Assembly (NCBI RefSeq): GCF_006874465.1
Contig: NZ_VIRL01000003.1
Location: forward strand, 1 to 64,000
Reading direction: 5' to 3'
Length of the DNA: 64,000 nt
From: Microbispora bryophytorum
GTDB taxonomy: Bacteria; Actinomycetota; Actinomycetes; Streptosporangiales; Streptosporangiaceae
Shown here: positions 52,367-60,213 of the stretch, piece after piece
How the letters are laid out: every line of letters starts with the position of its first letter
Position numbering within the stretch: the stretch's first letter is position 1
Translations under genes and position numbers: made by a program
The notes under the pieces: generated by a model
Database searches by the model: none
Seen by the model: the letters and a program-made list of their open reading frames with translations, nothing else
Told to the model about the DNA's origin: nothing

Positions 52367-53512
52367 ATGAGCTTCTCAGCGGTGCGCTCCGCGACCCCGG
52401 CCGAGGCACGCGTGGACCTGTCCGCCATCGCGCACAACGTGCGGCTGCTCGCCGAGTCGGCCGCCGGCGCCGAGATGATGGCCGTCGTCAAGGCGGACGC
52501 GTACGGTCACGGCGCGGCGCAGGTGGCGAAGGCGTGCCTGGAGGCGGGCGCGAGCCGGCTCGGCACGGCACTCGTCCGCGAGGCGCTGGCGCTGCGCGAG
52601 GCGGGCGTCACCGCACCGGTCATGTCGTGGCTCATCACCCCCGGCGAGCCGCTGGACGCCGCGCTGCTCGCGGACGTCGAGCTGTCGGCCGGGTCGACGT
52701 GGGTCGTGGACGACATCGTCGAGGCCGCCCGGCGCACGGGGCGCACCGCCCGGGTGCATCTGAAGGCCGACACCGGCAACTCCCGCGGCGGCGCGACGTC
52801 CGCGGACTGGCCGTCGCTGGTCGAGCACGCGCTCGCCGCGCGGGCGAGCGGGGCCGTCGAGATCGCCGGGCTGTGGTCGCACTTCGCCTGCGCGGACATC
52901 CCGGGACATCCCTCGATCGACAGCCAGCTCGCGACGTTCGAGGAGGCGCTCGCCGTCGCCGACAAGGCGGGCGTGCCGAGCGACGCGATCCGTCACTTCG
53001 CGAACTCGGCCGCGACCGTCACGCTGCCACGGGCGAGGTACGACATGGTCCGCACGGGCATCGCGGTCTACGGCCTGAGCCCGATTCCCGAGCTGGGCGA
53101 CTTCGGGCTGCGCCCCGCCATGACGCTGACGGCCAGGCTCGCGCAGGTCAAGAGGGCCGCCCCGGGCTCGGGAGTGTCGTACGGGCACCTGTACGTCACG
53201 GAGCGTGAGACCACGCTTGGCCTCGTTCCTCTCGGGTATGCGGACGGCATCTTGCGAAACGCGACCAATCGGGCGGAGGTGCTGGCGGCGGGCCGGCGGC
53301 GGCGGATCGCCGGGCGGGTGTGCATGGACCAGTTCGTCATCGACCTCGGTGACGACCCGGCGGAATCGGGGGACGAGGTGATCGTTTTCGGTCCCGGAGA
53401 CAACGGCGAGCCGACTTGTCAGGAATGGGCGGATTCCCTGGGCACGATCACCCATGAGATCGTGACGAGGATCGGATCCCGCGTGCCTCGTGTCCATACG
53501 GATGGACGCTGA
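52367..53512 (+). CDS. alr: alanine racemase
   Basis: Alr makes D-alanine for peptidoglycan using pyridoxal phosphate. The PLP lysine is K42 in AVVKADAYGHG; the second catalytic residue is the tyrosine in GSGVSYGHLY. HFANSAATVTL and RVCMDQFVIDLGDD are also typical. At 381 residues the length fits. CACACT ends 6 bases before the ATG; the GGAAAA between is too close to act as a ribosome-binding site, so the mRNA is probably leaderless. Confidence 0.95.
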   Translation: MSFSAVRSATPAEARVDLSAIAHNVRLLAESAAGAEMMAVVKADAYGHGAAQVAKACLEAGASRLGTALVREALALREAGVTAPVMSWLITPGEPLDAALLADVELSAGSTWVVDDIVEAARRTGRTARVHLKADTGNSRGGATSADWPSLVEHALAARASGAVEIAGLWSHFACADIPGHPSIDSQLATFEEALAVADKAGVPSDAIRHFANSAATVTLPRARYDMVRTGIAVYGLSPIPELGDFGLRPAMTLTARLAQVKRAAPGSGVSYGHLYVTERETTLGLVPLGYADGILRNATNRAEVLAAGRRRRIAGRVCMDQFVIDLGDDPAESGDEVIVFGPGDNGEPTCQEWADSLGTITHEIVTRIGSRVPRVHTDGR

Positions 53513-53536
53513 GCCGCGGCTGCGAGGAGGGCAGGC

Positions 53537-54589
53537 ATGAGCACACGTCGCAAGGTCGGGATCGCCGGAGCGGTCTTCGGCGCGGCGTCCGCGGGAGTGG
53601 CGGCGGCCACGCTCGCGAAGAGGTACGCCGTGGGCCGCATCCGCCTGCGGCCGGACCTGGAGGCGAGTGAGCCCTTCGGCGAGCTGCACGGACGTTCGGT
53701 GACGCTCACGACCTCCGATGGCGTGAAGATCCACGCCGAGGTCGACGGCGTGGAGGACGCGCCGCTGACCGTGGTGCTGTGCCACGGCTACTGCCTGTCC
53801 TCGGGCTCCTGGCACTACCAGCGACGCGACCTGCGCGACTCCTATCGGCTGGTGCTGTGGGACCAGCGCTGCCACGGCCAGTCCGCCCGCGGACCGGCCA
53901 ACGACTGCACGATCGAGCGCCTCGGCGAGGACCTCGCGCTGGTGCTGGAGGAGCTCGTCCCGGGGCCGTGCGTGGTGGTGGGCCACTCCATGGGCGGCAT
54001 GACGATCATGGCGCTGGCGGAGCGGCGGCCCGAGCTGTTCGGCGACAAGATCCGGGGCGTGTCGCTGATCGCGACGTCGGCGGGCAAGCTCGCCGAGATC
54101 ACCCTCGGCCTGCCCGCCCTGGTCTCCAAGCTCGTCAACCTCGCGGTGCCGTCGGCCGTCACGATCATGCGCAGGAGCGGCGCGCTGGTCGACCGGGGGC
54201 GCGAGGCCGGCACCGACCTGTCGTTCCTGGCGCTGCGTCACCTCGGGTTCGGCGATTCCAGGAACGTCAGCCCCACCGTCGTGGACTTCGTCGAGTCCAT
54301 GATCAGGGCGACCCCGTCCGAGGTGATCGCCGACTTCTATCCGGCGTTGATGACGCACGACAAGCTCACCGCGCTCGACGTGCTCAACAAGGTGCCCACC
54401 GCGATAATCGTGGGCGAACGCGACTGGCTGACGCCGCTCGACCACAGCAGGGCGATCGCGGCGGCCGCGCCGACCGCGCAGCTCACGACGGTGCCGGAGA
54501 CGGCGCATCTCGTGCAGCTCGAACGCCCCGACGTCGTGAACGAGGCGCTGCGCGAGCTGCTGAAGCGAGCCGAGAGGGAGAACCAGTGA
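53537..54589 (+). CDS. alpha/beta hydrolase with N-terminal membrane anchor
   Basis: This 350-residue protein starts with a hydrophobic helix (GIAGAVFGAASAGVAAATLA) after basic residues, then an alpha/beta-hydrolase fold: CHGYCLSSGSWHYQ (oxyanion), GHSMGGM (nucleophile), VGERDWLTP (acid) and ETAHLVQLERP (base). Substrate unknown. It lies between alr and tsaE, 24 bases after alr, with GAGGAGGGCAGGC before the ATG. Its stop overlaps the GTG of tsaE, so it is part of the operon. Confidence 0.88.
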   Translation: MSTRRKVGIAGAVFGAASAGVAAATLAKRYAVGRIRLRPDLEASEPFGELHGRSVTLTTSDGVKIHAEVDGVEDAPLTVVLCHGYCLSSGSWHYQRRDLRDSYRLVLWDQRCHGQSARGPANDCTIERLGEDLALVLEELVPGPCVVVGHSMGGMTIMALAERRPELFGDKIRGVSLIATSAGKLAEITLGLPALVSKLVNLAVPSAVTIMRRSGALVDRGREAGTDLSFLALRHLGFGDSRNVSPTVVDFVESMIRATPSEVIADFYPALMTHDKLTALDVLNKVPTAIIVGERDWLTPLDHSRAIAAAAPTAQLTTVPETAHLVQLERPDVVNEALRELLKRAERENQ

Positions 54590-55047
54590 CCATGGCCGGG
54601 CTCCGGGCGACGACCGCCGAGGAGACGCGGGCGCTGGGAGCGCGGCTGGCCGCGCTGCTCGCTCCCGGAGACCTGGTCGTGCTGAGCGGGCCGCTGGGCG
54701 CGGGGAAGACGACGATGGTGCAGGGCATCGCGGAGGGTCTGAAGGTGCGCGGGCCGATCACGTCCCCCACGTTCGTGATCGCCCGGGTCCACCCGTCCCT
54801 GTCCGGCGGGCCCGCGCTCGTGCACGTGGACGCCTATCGGCTGGGCGGCACGCTGGAGGTGGACGACCTCGATCTCGACGCTTCGCTGGAGGAGTCGGTG
54901 ACCGTGGTCGAGTGGGGCGAGGGCCTGGTCGAGGGCCTGTCCGAGGAGCGCCTGGAGGTCCACGTCGAGCGGGGAGCCGAGGACGAGGAGCGCCGCGTAC
55001 GGGTGACAGGTGTGGGCCCGCGCTGGTCGGGGCTGTCCCTGACCTGA
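54586..55047 (+). CDS. tsaE: tRNA t6A biosynthesis ATPase TsaE
   Basis: TsaE is the ATPase partner of TsaB-TsaD in making N6-threonylcarbamoyladenosine at tRNA position 37. Walker A is SGPLGAGKTTM; SPTFVIARVH, VDAYRLGG and VEWGEG are family motifs. GTG at 54,586 overlaps the hydrolase stop (GTGA) with GAGGGAG upstream (153 residues); ATG 54,592 is an alternative. tsaB and tsaD are encoded 1.7-3 kb downstream. Confidence 0.92.
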   Translation: MTMAGLRATTAEETRALGARLAALLAPGDLVVLSGPLGAGKTTMVQGIAEGLKVRGPITSPTFVIARVHPSLSGGPALVHVDAYRLGGTLEVDDLDLDASLEESVTVVEWGEGLVEGLSEERLEVHVERGAEDEERRVRVTGVGPRWSGLSLT

Positions 55048-55354
55048 GCGCCGGCCATCCGAGTCACCCGGAGCCGGAGCCCGTAGAAGCCCGAGCACCG
55101 GTCACCCGGAGTCGAATAGAAGCGTGAGCAATGGCCACCCCGGAGCCGCACAAAAGACTGCAACCCGGACTCTGAAGTGCGAGAAGGACCTGCGGGGATA
55201 AGCCGGGCACCGTCCGCGCGCGATCCAGACCGGTCCGCCGAACAGTCCTTGACGCCTGTCCGCGTTCCTGAGGATCATCGGGGCAAGGAAGATCCTTGGT
55301 CATGAGTCGGTAAGGATTTTCTGGGTAAGGGACCGGCGTGGAAGAGGTGTGCCG
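55048..55354 (+). other. intergenic region with degenerate repeats before the sortase locus
   Basis: This 307-base stretch has no credible gene. Its first half has three degenerate copies of a 33-38-base unit starting G(T/C)CAC(C)CCGGAG (55063, 55101, 55134) and containing (A/G)TAGAAGC. A TTGACG at about 55,249 could be a -35 box for the following operon, but the candidate -10 (GATCAT) is weak. Confidence 0.55.
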
Positions 55355-55993
55355 TTGAGCAGAATCACGCAGGTCGCCGTCGGGGGAGCCTTACTGTTCG
55401 GCGCGCTGGGCTGCACCGCGTCGGCCAAGACGGTCTCCGCCGACCCCACGATGACGCTGACCCCGGCTCTGCCGACGCCGCTCGTCTCGGTCTCGCGGCA
55501 GGACGTGCGGGTCGAGGTCGACCCGAAGCGGATCGTCGGCGGGTCGACCAAGAGCATCCACATCACCGCCAGGTGCCCGCTGCCCCAGGGCGGCACGGAA
55601 TATCGGGCGACCGCCCGCTCCGACGCCTTCACCGGCCTCGTCACGCTGGTGGCGCCCCCTCCACCGTCGGCAAGCCCGGCCGCGACCGTGCCGATGGTGC
55701 GCGGCAGCGCGACCATCAGGGCCGGGGCCAAGGCGGGCGGTTACCGCGTGCAGGTGCGCTGCGAGGCCACCAACGACATCGGCAGCGCGTCGTTCAGGAT
55801 CGTCGCGCCGGAGCCCGACCGCACCGAGGACCACACGAGGATTCCCACCCGGGCACCGCACGCGGGCGGCGGCGGCACGGCGGCCGGTGGCCCCGAAGAC
55901 GAGTCCGGCCTGCCGACGGGCGTGACCGTCGTCGTGCTGCTGGCCGCGCTCGGCGTCGGCGTCGCCGTGGCCCGCAGGCGCTCCGGAGCCTGA
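55355..55993 (+). CDS. secreted/membrane-tethered protein beside a class F sortase
   Basis: This 212-residue protein has a signal sequence (VAVGGALLFGALGC), a region with conserved cysteines resembling an Ig-like domain (IHITARCPLP, GGYRVQVRCEATNDIG), a Gly/Thr/Pro linker and a C-terminal helix LPTGVTVVVLLAALGVGVAV followed by arginines. The LPTG-helix-RRR end resembles a sortase sorting signal but is not a canonical LPXTG. TTG at 55,355 is chosen because GAAGAGG ends 7 bases before it; GTG 55,349 is too close. The sortase gene follows after 2 bases. Confidence 0.75.
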   Translation: MSRITQVAVGGALLFGALGCTASAKTVSADPTMTLTPALPTPLVSVSRQDVRVEVDPKRIVGGSTKSIHITARCPLPQGGTEYRATARSDAFTGLVTLVAPPPPSASPAATVPMVRGSATIRAGAKAGGYRVQVRCEATNDIGSASFRIVAPEPDRTEDHTRIPTRAPHAGGGGTAAGGPEDESGLPTGVTVVVLLAALGVGVAVARRRSGA

Positions 55994-55995
55994 CC

Positions 55996-56550
55996 TTGGC
56001 GCTGTCCACCCGGGGGGTGATCATCGCCGGGGCGGTCACCGGGCTCGTGTTCGCCGCGGTCGCCGGCGGCAAGGGGACGACGGACCAGCCCGCCGCCCGG
56101 TCCTCCGTCGTCCCCAAGCGGATCGACATCCCGGCGCTGCACCTCAAGGCCCCCCTGATGAAGCTCGGCCTGTCCGACGAGGGCGACGTCGAACTGCCGC
56201 CGTTCGACAAGCCGACCACCGCGGGCTGGTACACGGGAAGCGTGGTGCCGGGCGACCCCGGCGCTTCCGTGATCATCGGTCACGTGGACACCAAGACCGC
56301 TCCCGCCGTCTTCTACCGGCTGCGCGACCTGCGTGAGGGAGAGGTCGTGAAGGTGGCGCGCAGCGACGGCAAGACCGCCTCCTACCGGGTCGACTCGGTG
56401 GAGCGCGTGCCGAAGGACGACTTCCCGGCCGAGCGCGTCTACACCGAGGACGGCCTGCGCCTGATCACCTGCGGCGGGAACTTCGACTGGTCGCGGCACG
56501 AGTACCGCGACAACATCATCGTCTACGCCTCCCTGATCCGCGCCGCCTGA
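55996..56550 (+). CDS. class F sortase
   Basis: This 184-residue protein has an N-terminal membrane anchor (GVIIAGAVTGLVFAAVAGG) and a sortase domain with H96 (IIGHVDT), C159 (RLITCGG) and R171 (RHEYRDN), the three catalytic residues. It belongs to the actinobacterial class F. TTG at 55,996 has GGAG 7 bases upstream and begins 2 bases after the preceding stop. The last ten codons (with the stop) are repeated downstream in a 34-base tandem array. Its likely substrate is a cell-surface protein, perhaps its neighbour. Confidence 0.88.
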   Translation: MALSTRGVIIAGAVTGLVFAAVAGGKGTTDQPAARSSVVPKRIDIPALHLKAPLMKLGLSDEGDVELPPFDKPTTAGWYTGSVVPGDPGASVIIGHVDTKTAPAVFYRLRDLREGEVVKVARSDGKTASYRVDSVERVPKDDFPAERVYTEDGLRLITCGGNFDWSRHEYRDNIIVYASLIRAA

Positions 56551-56622
56551 CGCCGGCTACGCCTCCCTGATCCGCGCCGCCTGACGCCGGCTACGCCTCC
56601 CTGCTCGCGCCGCCTGACGCCG
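56523..56622 (+). repeat. 34-base tandem repeat of the sortase 3' end
   Basis: The 34-base unit beginning CTACGCCTCCCTGATCC covers the codons YASLIRAA, the TGA stop and CGCCGG. It is perfect at 56523-56556 and 56557-56590, with a third copy to about 56,622 with small changes. Only the first copy is coding. Confidence 0.94.
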
Positions 56623-56728
56623 TCGGCGACCCCGTGGGCCGAGGCCGCCGCGGCCCCGGGGACCGGGCGGCGGGAGCCGGTCCCGGGCGTGGCCGTCCGC
56701 CTCCGCACAGCGACTACGCTTGACCTTC

Positions 56729-57451
56729 GTGCTTGTCTTGGCCTTCGACACCGCAACTCCCGCCGTCACCGCCGCGCTGTACGACGGCGAACGCGTGGTG
56801 GCGGAGTCGACGACGATCGACGCGCGGCGGCACGGAGAGCTCCTCGCCCCCGCCGTCGAGCATGTCCTGCGCGAGTCCGGCGCGACGCTCAAGGACGTCA
56901 CCGCGATCGTCGCCGGGACCGGCCCCGGGCCGTACACCGGTCTGCGGGTCGGCCTGATGACGGCGGAGGCGCTGGCCATGACCGCCGGTGTGCCGGCGTT
57001 CGGGGTGTGCACGCTCGACGCCCTCGCGTACTCCGCGCGGGAGAGCGGGCCGTTCCTCGTCGCGACCGACGCGCGCCGCAAGGAGGTCTTCTGGGCGCGG
57101 TACGGCGACCCGCGCACGCGGCTCGACGGGCCGCGCGTGGACCGGCCGCACGACCTGCCCGGGGAACTGCCCGTGATCGGTGCGGGCGGCGCCATGTACG
57201 CCGACGTCGTCGGCGCCGACCGGGTGCGCGGTCCCGAGCATCCCTCGGCCGGAGCGCTCGCGGCCCTGGCGGCCGAGCTCCTCGCGCCGCTGAGCGAGCA
57301 GGAGGCGGCGCGGCTCGCCCGCGTGCCCGAGGGACGCGTGGATTCGGTCGAGAAGGCGCGAGAGCTGGCCGTGCTCGGCCCGCCGCGGCCCATCTACCTG
57401 CGGCGTCCCGACGCGCAGGTGCCCGGGGCGCCCAAGCGGGTGACGGCGTGA
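56729..57451 (+). CDS. tsaB: tRNA t6A biosynthesis protein TsaB
   Basis: TsaB is the inactive-homologue partner of TsaD in the t6A-forming complex. VLAFDTATPAVTAALYDGER, GTGPGPYTGLRVGL and FGVCTLDALAY are diagnostic of the ASKHA-fold family. GTG 56,729 (240 residues) is chosen because TACGCT ends 8 bases upstream, matching leaderless neighbours; a TTG at 56,720 would overlap the -10. rimI begins 20 bases after the stop. Confidence 0.92.
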   Translation: MLVLAFDTATPAVTAALYDGERVVAESTTIDARRHGELLAPAVEHVLRESGATLKDVTAIVAGTGPGPYTGLRVGLMTAEALAMTAGVPAFGVCTLDALAYSARESGPFLVATDARRKEVFWARYGDPRTRLDGPRVDRPHDLPGELPVIGAGGAMYADVVGADRVRGPEHPSAGALAALAAELLAPLSEQEAARLARVPEGRVDSVEKARELAVLGPPRPIYLRRPDAQVPGAPKRVTA

Positions 57452-57470
57452 GCCGCCGCGGGAGCACGTC

Positions 57471-57959
57471 GTGAGGCAGGCCGGGGTCGCGCTGCGCCAG
57501 ATGACCCACGAGGACCTGCCCGTCGTAATGGACATCGAGCGGACCACGTTCCCCGTGGACGCCTGGACCGAGGCCATGCTGCGCGGCGAGCTGGCCGACC
57601 AGCCGCGCACCCGGCACTACGTCGTCGCCCAGGTGGGCGACCGCGTCGTGGGGTACGCCGGCCTGGCGGCGGCGGGCGACCAGGCCGACGTCCAGACGAT
57701 CGCGGTCCTCGCCGACCACCGGCGCGCCGGCGTCGGAACCGCGCTGATGGACGCGCTGCTCGCCGAGGCGGCCCGCCGCGGTGCGGTCTCGGTGTTCCTG
57801 GAGGTGCGCGCCGACAACCCGCCCGCACAGGCGATGTACGAGCGGTTCGGCTTCCGGCGGCTGGGGCTGCGGCGGCGCTACTACGACGACGGCACCGACG
57901 CCATCACCATGGTGAAGGACCTCGGGCCACGAGACGGAGACCTGGGGGGCGGGGCATGA
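57471..57959 (+). CDS. rimI: ribosomal-protein-alanine N-acetyltransferase
   Basis: RimI is a GNAT acetyltransferase, often acetylating the N-terminus of S18. The acetyl-CoA-binding motif is [33 protein letters not shown] is also typical. At 162 residues with a GTG start it is the normal size. It sits between tsaB and tsaD, the usual actinobacterial order. The final ~10 residues ([11 protein letters not shown]) are non-conserved. Confidence 0.92.
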   Translation: MRQAGVALRQMTHEDLPVVMDIERTTFPVDAWTEAMLRGELADQPRTRHYVVAQVGDRVVGYAGLAAAGDQADVQTIAVLADHRRAGVGTALMDALLAEAARRGAVSVFLEVRADNPPAQAMYERFGFRRLGLRRRYYDDGTDAITMVKDLGPRDGDLGGGA

Positions 57960-58053
57960 ACGAGCGAATACGTGGACACCGGGCGATTCGCGGCTGGGTC
58001 GTCTGCGCGCCTCCGGCACGACGAGACCCCGAGCGGCGAGGCGAGGAGGCGGC

Positions 58054-59091
58054 ATGAGCAGGCATGACGAGCCGATCGTGCTGGGCATCGAGACGTCCTG
58101 CGACGAGACGGGCGTGGGCATCGTCCGCGGCCACACGCTGCTGGCCAACACCATCGCCTCCAGCATGGACGAGCACGCCCGCTTCGGCGGCGTGGTGCCG
58201 GAGGTGGCCTCGCGGGCCCATCTGGAGGCGATGGCGCCCACGGTCGAAGGCGCGCTGGCCGCCGCCGGGCTGCGCCTGTCCGACATCGACGCGGTCGCCG
58301 TCACCGCGGGCCCCGGTCTCGCGGGTGCGCTGCTCGTCGGCGTGGCCGCCGCCAAGGCGTACGCGCTGGGGCTCGGCGTTCCGCTCTACGGGGTCAACCA
58401 CCTCGCCGCGCACGTCGCCGTGGACCAACTGGAGCACGGCCCGCTGCCCAAGCCCTCGATCGCGCTGCTGGTGTCGGGAGGGCACTCCTCGCTGCTCCTG
58501 GTGCCCGACGTGGCGCGGGACGTCATCTCGCTCGGGTCGACGGTGGACGACGCGGCCGGGGAGGCGTTCGACAAGGTGGCCCGTGTGCTCGGGCTGCCGT
58601 TCCCCGGCGGGCCGCACATCGACCGGGCCGCCCGCGAGGGCTCGGGCACGGCGGTGACGTTCCCCCGGGGCAAGTTCGACGACGGCACCCTCGACTTCTC
58701 CTTCTCCGGCCTGAAGACGGCCGTGGCGCGGTGGGTGGAGGCCCGCGAGGCGGCGGGCGAGACGGTGCCCGTGGCCGATGTCGCGGCGTCGTTCCAGGAG
58801 GCGGTCGTGGACGTGCTCACCCGCAAGGCCCTGCAGGCGTGTGCCCGCTACGACGTGAAGGATCTGCTGATCGGGGGCGGCGTGGCCGCCAACTCCCGGC
58901 TGCGGGCCCTGGCCCAGGAGCGCTGCGACGCGGCCGGGGTGCGCCTGCGGGTGCCGCGGCCCGGCCTGTGCACCGACAACGGCGCGATGGTGGCGGCGCT
59001 CGGCGCGGACCTGGTGGCGGCGGGCGTGCACCCCTCCACCCTGGAGATCCCGGCCGACTCGTCGCTTCCGATCACCGTCGTCAACGTCTGA
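58054..59091 (+). CDS. tsaD: tRNA threonylcarbamoyladenosine transferase TsaD
   Basis: TsaD transfers the threonylcarbamoyl group to A37 of tRNAs that read ANN codons. The metal-binding histidines are in [10 protein letters not shown], and [28 protein letters not shown] and [15 protein letters not shown] are diagnostic. At 345 residues it is normal. ATG 58,054 follows GAGGAGGCGGC. The 94 bases between rimI and tsaD contain no gene. Confidence 0.95.
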   Translation: MSRHDEPIVLGIETSCDETGVGIVRGHTLLANTIASSMDEHARFGGVVPEVASRAHLEAMAPTVEGALAAAGLRLSDIDAVAVTAGPGLAGALLVGVAAAKAYALGLGVPLYGVNHLAAHVAVDQLEHGPLPKPSIALLVSGGHSSLLLVPDVARDVISLGSTVDDAAGEAFDKVARVLGLPFPGGPHIDRAAREGSGTAVTFPRGKFDDGTLDFSFSGLKTAVARWVEAREAAGETVPVADVAASFQEAVVDVLTRKALQACARYDVKDLLIGGGVAANSRLRALAQERCDAAGVRLRVPRPGLCTDNGAMVAALGADLVAAGVHPSTLEIPADSSLPITVVNV

Positions 59092-59155
59092 TCGCCGCCG
59101 GGCGGCGGAGCGGTTCCCCGCCGGCGTCGCGGTTTTGGGTCGGCGCTGCGGTTTT

Positions 59156-59236
59156 CAGCCGGCGTGGCGGCGGAGCGGTCGTCAGCCGGCGTGGTTGCGG
59201 GGGCGGTCGTCAGTCGGCGTGGCCGCGGGCGGGGCG
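59156..59236 (+). repeat. 27-28-base tandem repeat at the 3' end of the coiled-coil gene
   Basis: Three units starting CAGCCGGCGTGG, CAGCCGGCGTGG and CAGTCGGCGTGG begin at 59156, 59183 and 59211. The third unit holds the last codons and, with the preceding T, the stop of the minus-strand coiled-coil gene, so its 3' end has been copied outward twice. Confidence 0.85.
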
Positions 59237-60058
59237 CAGGAGAACCTCGGCGAGCGCCAGCATGGTCTCCTCCAGCGCGGCGAGCCGCCGGGCCACGTCG
59301 CCCCGGGCCGGCTCCATGGCGCGCGTGACCGCGTCCGAGACGGTCTCGGCGATCTGCTCACGGTCCGGCCTGCTGCGCACCGCGTCCACGAGGGGCACGA
59401 CGGCCCCCGCCGCCACGGTGAGGTCGGCGTTCATGCCCGCGATGGTGGTGCTCATCTCGTCCACTCCGGCGGCGACGTCGCCGACGCCGGCGCCCAGCGC
59501 GGTCACCCTGGCGTCCATGCCCTCGACCCCGCTCTCCACCGCCTCGATCCGGCCGCCGACCGAGTCCAGCCGTTCGACGACGACGGCCTCCAGCCGCTCG
59601 GTGCGCTCGGTGATCGCGGCGAGAGTCTTGTCGATCCGGGTGAACCGCCCGGCGGCGGCCTCCATGCTCCCCTGGAACTTGCCGAGCCGGTGCGCGACGT
59701 CCGCCATCCGTTCGGCGAGGCCCTGGGCGCGGCCGCCGACCTCGTCCACGTGGTCGCGCAGCAGCTCCATGTGCTGGGCCAGCCCCTCCGCCCAGGCGGG
59801 CGGCCTGACCGTCATGTCGTCGAGCCGCTGCGTGATCACCTCGATTGCCACGCCGAGGCCGCCCAGCTCGCGCTCGCGCACCTCGCGCAGGAGCCACTCC
59901 ATGCCCTCCAGCCGCTGGCGGATCTCGTCGAGCACGGCACCCTGCGTTCGCTGCTCGTAGACATGGTCCTGGGCCGCCCGGGCGAGCAGTTCGCGCATCC
60001 GATCGGAGATGGCGGTCTGGCTGCCCGCCTGGAGGAGGTTGTGGCTGGAATGCTCCAC
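59210..60058 (-). CDS. predicted coiled-coil protein of unknown function
   Basis: This 282-residue protein is nearly all helical, with heptad-like patterns such as LDEIRQRLEGMEWLLREVRE, ITERTERLEAVVVERLDSVG and VEGMDARVTALGAGVGDVAA. No signal peptide, membrane segment or enzymatic motif is visible. The repeated G-x-V/I-(D/E) pattern resembles structural coiled-coils of the SMC-linker or phage tail-fibre kind; no specific family is recognised. GTG 60,058 follows GAAGGAG with 8 bases spacing. It is convergent with tsaD. Confidence 0.8.
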   Translation of the reverse strand: MEHSSHNLLQAGSQTAISDRMRELLARAAQDHVYEQRTQGAVLDEIRQRLEGMEWLLREVRERELGGLGVAIEVITQRLDDMTVRPPAWAEGLAQHMELLRDHVDEVGGRAQGLAERMADVAHRLGKFQGSMEAAAGRFTRIDKTLAAITERTERLEAVVVERLDSVGGRIEAVESGVEGMDARVTALGAGVGDVAAGVDEMSTTIAGMNADLTVAAGAVVPLVDAVRSRPDREQIAETVSDAVTRAMEPARGDVARRLAALEETMLALAEVLLRPARGHAD

Positions 60059-60213
60059 CGAGAATGCTCCTTCACTCGCCGAAACATCGGTTCGGCCCGG
60101 TCTCGCGCAGATGAACGAACAGGCGGACGCCCGACGGCCAACTTTAGGCCCTGACCCGCGGCCATCAGGCGGGGAATGAGAAAGGCGGTAATTGCCGGTG
60201 AATTATTCCGATT

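Noticed and set aside
55996-56010. Upstream starts for the sortase (in-frame extension back to 55,573)
   Set aside because: That extension would overlap most of the preceding gene in another frame; the TTG with GGAG upstream gives a normal sortase with a membrane anchor.
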